Assembly: GCA_030704615.1 (NCBI GenBank)
Contig: CM060732.1
Span: 47,907,053-47,971,052 of the forward strand
From: Takakia lepidozioides
Taxonomy: Eukaryota; Streptophyta; Takakiopsida; Takakiales; Takakiaceae
DNA: 64,000 nucleotides
Direction: 5' to 3'
This document shows positions 53,686-64,000 of this stretch, one piece after another. The notes beneath the pieces are model-generated. The model was not told the origin of the DNA and ran no database searches. It saw only the letters and a program-made list of their open reading frames with translations. Position 1 is the first letter of the stretch. The number at the start of each line of letters is the position of its first letter. The translations under genes and the position numbers were made by a program.

Positions 53686-55630
53686 TTGAAAATATGCCAC
53701 CGTGGTGATATATAAATAGAGCTCTTCAATTGTAGGAGTACTAGTGGACTGCTGCCCCTATGTGGGCTTGGGTTTTTGGGACTTGTAGCTTTTGAGGCTT
53801 GGTTATTTATCCATGTGGCCTTTCAGGCTTCTTGATTGTAGAGCCTTTGTGGCATCATTTTTCCCATTGGATTTTTGCAGTATGAGTGACATTCCAGAGA
53901 CAATCTATGTATTTGTGTGAAATTCTTTCATTCAATTAAATATATTGCTTTATATATTTAAACACATTTGAATATCAAAACGATAAATAAAATTTACATG
54001 AAATAAATAAATAAAATAGCATTAATGGTTTTATAAACTAATTAAATAAAGACATGTGTTAGATGACCTACTAGAACCAGAACAAAGCTATAGTGATGGA
54101 GTCATATTTGTAGTCATGAAATATGCCACATGCTACCCTCTGTGATGTAGTGAGTAGTGATATAGTCATAAGTGTAGTCATATACATCCGTGGGGTCACA
54201 CGTGTCATGGAGAGACCTCTCCATGTTGGCACTCATCTGTAGTGACGTAGTCGTAAGTGTAGTCATGACACGTAGCCTTGTAGTCGTATAATTATGACTA
54301 CAGCACTACACCCTACGTCACTATGAGTCGTTGGGCAGGTGCCACGTCTAGTGCAGTGATGCCCATCACTTCGCACTTATCACTCCGCAGTGATGGTAGA
54401 ACTGACTTCATGTTTGTCACTGCATAGTGATGTAGTCATAATCGCACTTATCACTGCAAATGTAGTGATATTTGCAGTCATAAAAACGATAATATGTACT
54501 AGTGTGAGGTAACTCGGGAGGGTATTCCAGTTTCAGTACCTTGGTTTTGGCATCTAGATCATGGTTGTAGCTTGCCTGGAGGAGGTGTGTCCGGGCTGTT
54601 GCGTGGGATAGTTTCAAATCGCGATTTCTGATGTTGTATCGCATATTCTTTTCGTGAGAAGAATAAGTAACTTTTGTACGTCGTTGCTCGTTGTGTCTTT
54701 TGACTTTTCTAAACTCCAGTTATTAGTACGGAATAAAGAATGACGGTTTGGCTCTGATGAATGTAGATGATGGGTTGTGTAGATTTTTATTCTGTGACAG
54801 CCGACATCGGGGATACTCTCCTGTTTTAGTGCAGGTTGCTATTTCGGATCTGATTTCTCCCCTTCTCCCCTTCCTTTAATATCAATTTCACTGCTTGTTC
54901 TCTCCTTCCTGATCTACCTGGACTATTGGCTTGGAGTGGACCTCGATTCTTAGCCTTCAAGACATTGTAAGGTTATTTTTTCCTACCTTTCAATAAAATT
55001 TCGAGGGCCACTGTCCCTTATTCTGTGAAAGGAAAAATAAAAATAAAAAAATAAAATAAAACTAGGTAATATGAGTATTGGGCAGATTACGAGGTTCATC
55101 AAATCCGCCGGTTCCGGTTATAGTCAAATTTTTGGAGTTCGTGTGCATTTCAGTTCTACACAATGAATTTTTAAAAACATTGGCAGCATCTTTTGTAGTT
55201 ATGCACATTATCTTTTTCCCATTTTTATCGGGTATGTGCCTCAACTAGAACCAATGTAATTAGTATAGAGGAGAAATGACTATAAAGATAGAGTTAGCTA
55301 CAAATAACAGGTAGTGAGCTCAAAAACGTGCTCCGCGTCCATTCAACACCTTGTTATTTATATCACGCAACCTCATAAAGGGGCGATCGTCTCACAGAGA
55401 AGTGGCGCCAGCTAGATGTACCCAACAGTACAAATGCACGATTATCTATAAAGCCGTGGCTAGAGAAATTTAATATTGCTGATTAACATGGACCATAGCC
55501 ATAAGCCAGTCTTGTGTTGAGGATAAAAGAGATGTATCACTAGAAATGAATGACGAGAGATATTGCCTACAAGTATATAGCTTGTGTGTGTTTGCAAAGC
55601 CTACAAAGCCGCTTCATAGAGCCCCGATTA
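53686..55630. repeat. AT-rich spacer with TAGTGATGTAGTCAT-type repeats
   Basis: About 54060-54500 contains many irregular copies of GTAGTCAT / TAGTGATGTAGTCAT, the reverse complement of the motif cluster at 11430-11790. The rest has no supported gene. An ORF at 55062-55244 (minus) has no recognisable domain. Confidence 0.5.
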
Positions 55631-55639
55631 CAACTACTA

Positions 55640-56110
55640 CGCAACGTTTTCCTATGAAATCTGCTTTTGCATGGGTGGGGATGGACGTAATTGGACCCTT
55701 ACAATCCACATCTAAATGAGAATTATTACATAGCTATAGCAACAGCTCACTATCTGACCAAGTGGGTTGAGGTTCAAACATTACTGGCGAATGGAAGTGT
55801 GAGGTGGCTCAATTTTGGTTATGCGACATGGTTGTCCACTATAGATCCTCATAGATCATGGACGTGAATTTTGCAATCAACTCTTGATGGTCTTGTGCTT
55901 CAAACTTGGAATCAAGCAATCTACAATAAAACCATACAAATCCTCAGTGCAATGGTCTTGCAAAGCGCTACAAGAAAACCTTATGTCTCATGTTGGAGTG
56001 CACCGGTTGTTTGCTCGGAGATTGAGATACACTTCATCCCCCATTGTTTAGTCATATATGATTGTCGTACAATCTATTACCAAACATATCCCATTTGAGT
56101 TGTTTTATAG
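55640..56110 (+). pseudogene. Decayed Ty3/gypsy integrase core
   Basis: In shifting frames, GMDVIGPL (first catalytic D context), NYYIAIATAHYLTKWVEVQT, ILIDHGREFCNQLL (second D) and LGIKQSTIKPY are readable in the correct order for an integrase core. Many stops interrupt it. An old relic of a different gypsy lineage from the element at 36-49 kb. Confidence 0.6.
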
Positions 56111-58419
56111 GTTTAGATATATTTACTCATTTGCATAGCATCCGTCTAATTGGTCTTGCTTTATAGATGAGTTGCTCATGACACATTCTACAATCTAGGA
56201 GAAAGTCAAAGCCAACATTGGAATGGTGTAAGCTACGCAAATTTGCTAGTATTATTGGGTCATGTACTCATAAAAATTCCTCGTAGGCCAAACTGTGTGT
56301 GTGAGGTTACAACACGACGAGATTCAGTCTAAGAAGAAGGATATGATACAATGGTCTTACTTGATTGATGACAAGCTTGAAGACAATTTCTTTCTTTTGT
56401 TGCAAGAAACAGGACTATTATTGATCATGATGCTCCTACGACATAGTTGTTACATTCCGGATTGCACTTCAATTCCACCTGTGTTGATGTGGAAAGAAAG
56501 ACTTGGCACTTGACACCTAGACTCCATAATGTTGCACGCAAGAAACATAGCAAGGAAAATGCACGATTTGCCATCCGAGTTTAGATCCTTGAGTACACCT
56601 GATAAATTATAGCTCATGGTACCACCCATTTAAAAAAAAGGCACCATTGCATCTAAACCTATATGGTTTAAGACAGCTAATTGGAGTATATATGTGCACC
56701 AATTGCCAAATTACAAGATAGACCAAATGTCTTGGAATATGGACTTTTGAATTTGGATTCTATAGACTCCAGAGTTGACGACAAAAAATGAAGTGGATTA
56801 AAGAATTGTCATCTACACTTGTGCAATGGCTCTCAGATTCAAAGTGGTGAGTGGTTGAAACCATTGCAATATCATATCATATGGACAAATTGATTTGTCA
56901 TATGGAAGCTATGGACTAATTTGTATGCAAAAAACATGTTTAAAAAAAAGTCCATAGCGTTTTTGCATTTGGTTTTTTGGGTGCTAGCTTTTACCAAAAT
57001 GGTGTAGGTTTCTTATAATCTAAAATGGCTAGTTCATGCACAGCCAAACGCATCACAAAATCATGCATTGATTGTGGAGTTATAGAATAAAATAATAAAA
57101 TAAAATCAATTCAAATTTAACCAATAAAATTCGTCGTAGGAAATGTGATATGCACTTCATGGAATTACCATATGCCATTTTTGGTCCACCCAATCCTACA
57201 ACTACCCTGATGAGGGAGAGAAAGTGGTCTCACACCACTACAAGATTGAAAGGGACGCTTCACATGTCGCAAATGGTGTAGACGAGCTGAATATTTATTT
57301 GACTTGTATGAATGTTGAGGGACGTTATCATTGTTATGGAGCTTACTCCCATAAGGTAAGAAAATCTGATGCTCAGAAAGTGCCGCGAAGTGAATTGTGA
57401 TATGCATTTATGTAGTGTAGGTTTATAATTGACCACATCGTTTATTTAAGATTTTTCTATAAAGAACTCTCAACTGCCATAAGGCTCTCACATAGGAGAG
57501 AGAGAATGTACCAGTATTGTTTCCGCATTTGAATTTGCTCATACCAGTCGAGGTACTGATATCACACTTGAACAATTTTGTGATACCAACTGGTATGCAT
57601 ACGTAAATGGTATGAAGAATGCAGTAATATTTGTTCATGACCTGATATGAACTCGATTCATGCGAGAAGTTTAATACTAGCTGGTTCAGAGTCCGGATTT
57701 GATATTAGCTTTAACTCAAAATATTAACTCAAAATGACTTGTAAAAACCACATTAATGAGTACAATGAGACCACACATAAAATCAATTTGCGAAGCTGAA
57801 TGCTAGCAATTGAACAATGTCCTCATAATCAAATAGAAAAAACATGTAAGGGTGACACGTGCATGAAGATCTTGTTTCCCATTGTAACGCAAGATCATTA
57901 TGTTCTAAGTTATGAGAGTGAATGTCCATTCATAAGGGCCTTGAATAGACCTAAGAATGACGAGTATGAAGCTTATAATACAAGGGTTGTTGCATTGGAG
58001 TTTTTATGGGCATTGTCAGAGCATGTGAAACATTTATTATACTGCTTCCAAGTTTCTCGTATTTTCACTTATGATTGACGAGTTCACAGAGCAGACTATG
58101 GAACAACACTTGATTGTCTATTCTTCTCATCTAAGTTTCGAAGGGAAATGTCCTCAAACTCATGCCTTCGAGGAATTGTTGGCAATGAAAGATGCGATAG
58201 GAAAAAACATGTATCTTACGACATCATCACTACTGAAAACGTTGGTTTGGAATCCATCGAACTAATGGCTCAGACTTGCTAGGAATCAACGGAGAGTCCA
58301 TTGTGCTCAAAAATGCTATTACGTCCAGGGTAGGCCTGGACTAAGTGACAAGATAGGAAATAAATGTACCTACAATTGCCATATGTTTGTGGCATACCTA
58401 CATATTTAAAGGTAACTGC
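56111..58419. other. AT-rich spacer, no supported gene
   Basis: Old, AT-rich DNA. ORFs at 56295-56513, 57800-58078 and 58071-58265 have no recognised domain. The first may be the degraded downstream part of the integrase relic. Confidence 0.35.
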
Positions 58420-61400
58420 TTAACAGTCCAATGTATTTTCAAGCTCCCACAAGCTGAGATGATTAGAATATGACTGCCATTGCTCCATCTGCAACTTCGT
58501 GTAGCTACTGATAAACTCATTCCCCAAGGCCTGTATTACACCATTGCAGAACAATCAGCTCCACATCCTCTGTAGAAGGTTTGAACAATTTTAAAACACA
58601 GTCCCGATGTACTCGACAATAAGCAGGCCAACACCCATGAGGATACATTTGTTTGGAAATATTCTCAGTTCTTGATACAGTATTCTACAAGTGTGATCCT
58701 TTCAGTAATGCAACAATGTTGAGATTTTTCAACCTGGAGATATCCAACAAGTGAATACAAAGTCAACTTTCTTGCTCTACGAAGTGCAGGAGAATCATTG
58801 TTGTGAAACAAATAACCCATTGGATTTTTTCGCTAACCTCTTTCAACGACTGAGAAGTAGCAAGCTTTCGGATAGCATCGAGCAGATTGCTAGGGAGAGC
58901 AGTCAACTCCTATGACACAGATTTCCAATCAGCACTCCTGATAAGAAAGTATGGACACTTGCACCAAAGACTAATATATGTAATCAAATTTAGGTAGCAC
59001 AGAGGTTAGCTTCCATCACAACTGAGGTCAAACCCAAAGAATCTCTGCAAATGAAGAATGGGAAAGATGTATTAAAAACTTCAAGAATTCAAAGGGAAAT
59101 GTAACAAGCACACCTGCCCATCAGGGGGAGGCAAGTGACCATTCCAGTCACATCTGGGTCCTGCCTCCATCTTGTTAACTATTCCCTCCAAACCACTTGC
59201 TGCAATCACAAACGGAAGACTGTAATACACGTAATACAAGGGAAGACAGTGTAGAACAAAGAACTTAGGCACAGTTCCTATTATACTTCCGGAAATCGAA
59301 CTCCGGGAGTCGAGGGGGTCCGCGGCAGTGTCATAGGTCCCATAATTGTGAACTTTACCCTGGACGGATTAGAAGATAGAGTAACTAGACCTGGAAGAGC
59401 ATACAATCAGCTTCACACTCTCACACCTCAGCAAGATCCCTGCTACCCCAAGCATGAACACAAGACTGCCACTCTAACTTGCACCCTCAAGGAAGCATTT
59501 AGCCAACTAAAGCCATGAGCCCAGCCATCTGCACATACAGGTTACTTGCCTAATATTGCTGCCTGTAGAAGATATGGATTGACAGCGCCATCCGCCAGCC
59601 TCAATTCAAATCTGCCTGCCTCTGGAATGCTGTATTTCATAATACCATACAGAATGCACTTAACCTGAGTGAGATGGGGGCTCGAACAAGGCAGTTGAGA
59701 ACCATCTTACTATCATATCAATCATATTACACCTATGCCCCTGCTGTTCAGTAACTGAAACTGAAACTTGTCAACAGCAGACATGAATAACTAAATGTAG
59801 ATCCTAATGGTAACAAGACAACAAAAAGAAAACTTCCAGAGCAAGAAATAACTCATTCTAATCTCAGGGCAATCAGCTCATGCCATGCTAGTTTGTGTGG
59901 TCTGCTAGAGCTAACCGAACATCACAAACCATCGTCTAGAAAGGTGTACTCATAAGACGTTGTTTGCCGTAGCCTTGTGGCCATTGACCCCGCGCTCAGT
60001 TTGAGCGGAACAGAAGGGACAGAACTACCTTTGTCAGGGGCTGACACCGGTAGTATGACTTACCTTGGAACAGACAATTGATCCGGGTTTTCCAGTTTTC
60101 CAGTTTTTCCATCGTCTAGAAAGAATGGAAATTTATGAGAGAGAGCACAAACCGTAACATATGAGTGCGGTTGTCTCCAGTGTAAGAAATGGAGCAAGGA
60201 GCCCAGGATGACCCTGAAGTGGTTGTTGGCCCATTAATGCGCTTGTAGCTATTCACTGTGGGATTCAATATAGCTGTGAGTGCCTGCAAATCTCAGCTTC
60301 TTGTATGAGCTCTTCTGCACTACTTAGCCACAAGAACATAATATTGCTTTTCCAGCAGAGTTGAATCATAACCTATGAAACATCCACAAGCTGTGTCTGC
60401 ATTTTCTAGCCTGCCATGATAACACCATCTGTAAAAGCCTCTTCACCAACCTACAACTCTTAGACCCAGCATATGTATACTTCCTAAATAAAAGATCCCG
60501 AGCTCTTCTGCACTACTTGCCATGGGAAAATAATGCTTTTCAAACAAAGTTGAATCATAAGATAGTAAATGTCATCCACAAGATAGGTCTGCATTTTCTT
60601 GCCTGCCATCATAACACCACCTGCAAGAGGCTCCTGACCAACCTCAACTCATTGACCCAACATCTGAATACCCTCTAAATCTTCCCAAAAGATCCACACA
60701 CACTAGTTAAGGGTTCCCTCTGCACGCCACTTAGAAAAGGAGAAATGGAAGGCTTCAAGAGTGATGTCTTGCTTGGGTGAAGGGAGGACACTGACAGGTG
60801 AGTTAAAGGATTCCTCATGTAAATAACTATTGCAAAGTGCAGTTATTGGTGACAGTATGACACCTGATGATTCTGCTTAGAACTTCTACCATACAGCTGA
60901 TCAGAACGTTTGCCAGAGTGAACTCTTACCTCCACCAATTCAAGCACTAAATAGGTAGGGTCCTTGGTTCAGTAAGCAAAACTAATTCAACCTATTAAAT
61001 GAGTTGATACCTCTGCATTTGCCAGCACCCCTGCAATGAAGTTGTAAGCCAGGCTTGTCAATCCCTGCATTGCAATGCATACAGGAAAGAGACTGTAACA
61101 GAGGGCCAACCAACCAATTGCCACCCTGACCAGAAAAAGGCTCTATCTTCGCACCTACTACCTTGGTGGGAGTATTCGGCCTTCTCAAAGGCTTCTGACA
61201 ATGCATCAAGTTGTCTTCTTGCAAGGAGATCTTGAAGAGTTCTATTAATCGCCAGCCTCAGTTCCACTGAATGGATCTGGAAGCGCCACAGCAATACCCA
61301 AGGGTGGACACGCACATGGAGCCCTGCAGATGTTCCTTTAACCAGTGACAATCTCTACAACATGAAGCAATCTAAGTACTCGCTTAGGGCATTACTCAAT

Positions 61401-63822
61401 GCCTCCTGCTGTGAAAACTGATAAAACAAGAGCATTGGTGGGACTCTGTTATGGATTGAGTGAAATGTACCAAATTCCCACCCTTGTCAAGAAACAGGTT
61501 GGTTGTGCCTGCTGGATCCCACAGAGACACATGGCAGTGTGCACCATTGCCAGTTCGATGGAGAAAGGGCTTGGGCATGAAAGTTGCTCGGAAACCTGCA
61601 CCCCTCGTCACCAGCAAAAGATTTGTTTGAAGCCAACCAAGTGGCCTTTTGCAAACCTGAGTACATTTGAGCTTCCAGACTAAAACAGAGGCCAATGGAA
61701 GGGCCGCAGTCGTACACCCCAACATACCTGTCGGGAAATGGAATCACTAATGTGGGCTTGGAAAAAGTTGATGCCTTACCATGCTTCTCTGCAACAGACT
61801 TGATCATGAACTTGAAGAAGGTGTGTCTATCGGCAGTGACCAAGCAGTCATCATATTCCCAGTTCAACTCAAACTGCCCATTTCCATCCTGCCATCCCAA
61901 TTCACCCTTTGTCTCATATTCTATCCAGCTCATACCCTAATGATCTGACAGTTGTGTTCCTGTGGGGATGACTCACTTGAATTAGACGTATCATGTCCAC
62001 ACATTCAAACTAATGCCTACCTATCATAATGACCGTTGGCTGTGCTCAACAGTCACTCATATACTGCGGTTTCTTGTAGCTGTGTGGCCAAAGATCCCAT
62101 GCCCTGTAGGATGGACGATGTTTGGCATTTTTTGCTTCCCCAGCCAAATACGCATATATGTGCCCAAAGACTTCTTTGGAGAAAAAAAGAATTGTTTCCT
62201 GCAAAATGTTTCAGTTTGGTGCTCTCTGCAACCACATTCAAATTGTGCTATGTGGACTCTTTCTTGTGGTGAAGATGTAGCACTATGTTCACCTTGATAT
62301 GTGATCAAGCTGAGTAGTAAATAAACTTTTGCATATACGAGCACACACTTAACTCTTAAGAAGGCTTAACAATGTAGTTCTGTTGAAGATTGCATTCTAT
62401 TAGGTATATGGGCAATCAAGAGACATAGCAATGAGTCTTCTACAGAAATTGGTTTGGCTGCAATAACTTACTGGAGGAAATTTTGGAGATACCAATGAAC
62501 ATCTCTGTGCATAGCCACATACAGACATTGGCACCTCAACCACCATCTTGTCACAAACAACAATCATTTTCCCTACAAACAGACCCTTGAGGTTTGTTCA
62601 AACTATGTTTGATATTTGGTATTACAGTTTCAGAAGAATGACAATCTTTGACTTCCACAATTTGCGAGTTAATCCACTCTGGTACCACCGCATTAGACCA
62701 GATCATGAGGGAAGGAGCTCCCACATTTGGTGACATGGGAGAAGTAAATGGCTCACCTCATGATCAGCCTGATAGGGTTTCCAGCCAAGACTCTCCATAT
62801 GGTCACAGACCTCCGATATAACTTTGTAGTGCCGCATTAGTGCACCCTGAGATTCCATAATGAATGATACAAATAATATACATCTTTGGTATACCAACAA
62901 AGTTGTCAATCTGCACTGGAGATACTCCTGTCCAACAATTGCCTAATTTTGAAAAGAAGAAGATATTGCCAGTGTTTTGCACACAAACAACCAGAAAGAT
63001 ATCTCACTCTCTTCCCCTTAACTAAGTCCTTGGAAAGTTCACCTTCATAGACAGCTACAACCTAGTCACTCCCAGATTGCAAATTGCATGCAGATGACGA
63101 TTCCATGGGTATGAAATAACTGCATGCAGTGCAACTTACGTCAACACTGCAAACAAGTTCATCAATCCCATTACTTCATATACCGCTGTTATTTTGAAGG
63201 CAGCATTGTCTCACATAGTCTCACAGTGGATACTACCACAAGAGACAGCTGATGTTCCAGGCATCTCATGACACATTGGTGTGCATAAGGAGACACTGGA
63301 CTTGTGGGGATGAGGAGACTCAGCATTCTGGAATGAGATCTAATGAGTTGACCCTCAACCCTGTGAGAGGAGGGCACTGCAGTTATAGGGGTAGAATATG
63401 GTTGTGCCAGGCCGCTACGATTGATGCAGTCGAACCTCAAGCTACCGAATGCAGCACAGTGGTGCTCCAGCAGGAAATAAAGACACCAATGCACTAATCC
63501 AAAAAAGGAAATGTTCAAAATTTACTCATTTTCCTTGCAAAGCATTCTTCGAGCCCAAGACACTTGACAGAGGTACAAAGCTGCTTGCATGTAGGGCATT
63601 GGTGTTTATGTCCAGCAGCAATGACACTTTGAAAGAGCTCCTCAATGTAGGCCTCAGAGTGGCTCCTGGGAAGAGGACAAGAAAAGAAACCTGGTCATAG
63701 CATGGCTTTTTGGCGATATCCTTGGTATCAGCAACTTGGACCTCTGTGCCAGGTGAAAGCAGGAAAAACTCGCACTCAACGCCACTCTTCATCTGGTACC
63801 CTTCTGTTACAGCCTTTGCAAT
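58420..63822 (-). CDS. Type III glutamate-ammonia ligase (GlnT-like glutamine synthetase), C-terminal ten exons
   Basis: Minus-strand exons: 63822-63691, 62846-62757, 61888-61780, 61595-61471, 61064-61011, 60283-60153, 59629-59550, 59199-59114, 58909-58838 and 58530-58420 (stop at 58420-58422). Phases join throughout to give 329 aa in one frame. The family is usually about 430 aa, so the N-terminus lies beyond the right edge. Conserved blocks in order: GVECEFFLL, KKPCYDQ, GALMRHYKVISEVCDHM, WKPYQADHE, DGNGQFELNWEYDDCL, FRATFMPKPFLHRTGNGAHC (substrate/ATP-site region), LGLTSLAYNFIAGVL, NPTVNSYKRINGPTTTSGS, YTGDNRTHMLRIP, GRFELRLADGAVNPYLLQAA, then LWELENTLDC at the end. Known reaction: glutamate + NH3 + ATP to glutamine. 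This is the GlnT/type III-like subfamily known from bacteria, not the usual plant GSII. One intron, after exon 59629-59550, has a GC donor (AG|GCAAGT). No disabling mutation is seen. Confidence 0.9.
60008..60096 (-). repeat. Short LINE 3'-end fragment in an intron of the glutamine synthetase gene
   Basis: Matches the LINE tail segment near 50030-50118 (landmarks GTCAGGGGCTGAC, GACTTACCTT, ATCCGGGTTTTCCAG), in the same orientation. It lies just downstream (in gene sense) of the exon ending at 60153. Confidence 0.7.
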
Positions 63823-64000
63823 CTGAAATGAACCACTCAAGTGTGACAATCTCACATAATACCTTGATTGCCGCATGCTTGCAAGTTCAAAACTTTGCTT
63901 GCATGTCTTGCCCTCCTCTGCTAAAATTCCACTATAATTCTCATCTGACAAGAAAATTGCTTTAGATCACCAATATGCTTGCCCCTACGCAATCTGAAAA

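Noticed and set aside
58420-63822. Bacterial contamination as the source of the GlnT-like gene
   Set aside because: The gene has ten spliced exons with plant-like introns and a plant LINE fragment in one intron, so it is nuclear.

Overview
This is a nuclear window from a land plant. It has spliceosomal introns, an NPF/PTR transporter with the usual four-exon plan, PLS-type PPR fragments and LTR retrotransposons with plant-type primer-binding sites. The dispersed PPR pieces and the low gene density fit a fern or another non-seed plant better than a flowering plant, but that placement is inference.

Layout. 1-5 kb: an intact NPF (NRT1/PTR) transporter gene, plus strand. 5-9.9 kb: AT-rich DNA with a decayed Crypton-type (DUF3504) tyrosine-recombinase gene on the minus strand. 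10-11.4 kb: a chromodomain ORF cut by the LTR and primer-binding site of a truncated LTR retroelement. 12-12.6 kb: PPR pseudogene. 13.7-26.2 kb: two head-to-tail, multi-exon, minus-strand paralogues, here called A and B. Each has a ParB/Srx-like N-terminal half and a half that follows the motif order of a beta-class DNA N4/N6-methyltransferase. Dispersed palindromic motifs lie in and around A; palindromic tandem arrays lie inside and upstream of B. 26.4-28.2 kb: these GGCGCC-centred arrays, which separate gene B from a divergently transcribed MULE-type transposase (28.5-31.3 kb). 31.3-36 kb: retroelement debris, including a 496-bp gag fragment and a 192-bp coding minisatellite. 36.0-49.0 kb: a Ty3/gypsy element with both LTRs, most of its RT deleted, an unrelated solo LTR nested inside it, and a long unidentified 3' ORF. 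49-53 kb: rearranged copies of a LINE 3' end with hairpins and a second PPR fragment. 53-58 kb: decayed sequence with an integrase relic. 58.4-64 kb: the C-terminal ten exons of a gene for a bacterial-style type III glutamate-ammonia ligase (GlnT-like), minus strand, running off the right edge.

Only the NPF gene and the glutamine-synthetase gene look like ordinary intact host genes. Most of the rest is mobile DNA. The least explained part is the A/B ParB-methyltransferase pair with its palindromic arrays and the divergent MULE transposase. It could be a composite mobile element that carries a DNA-modification-like module, or a domesticated pair of such genes. All protein assignments come from reading motifs by eye; no database search was possible.
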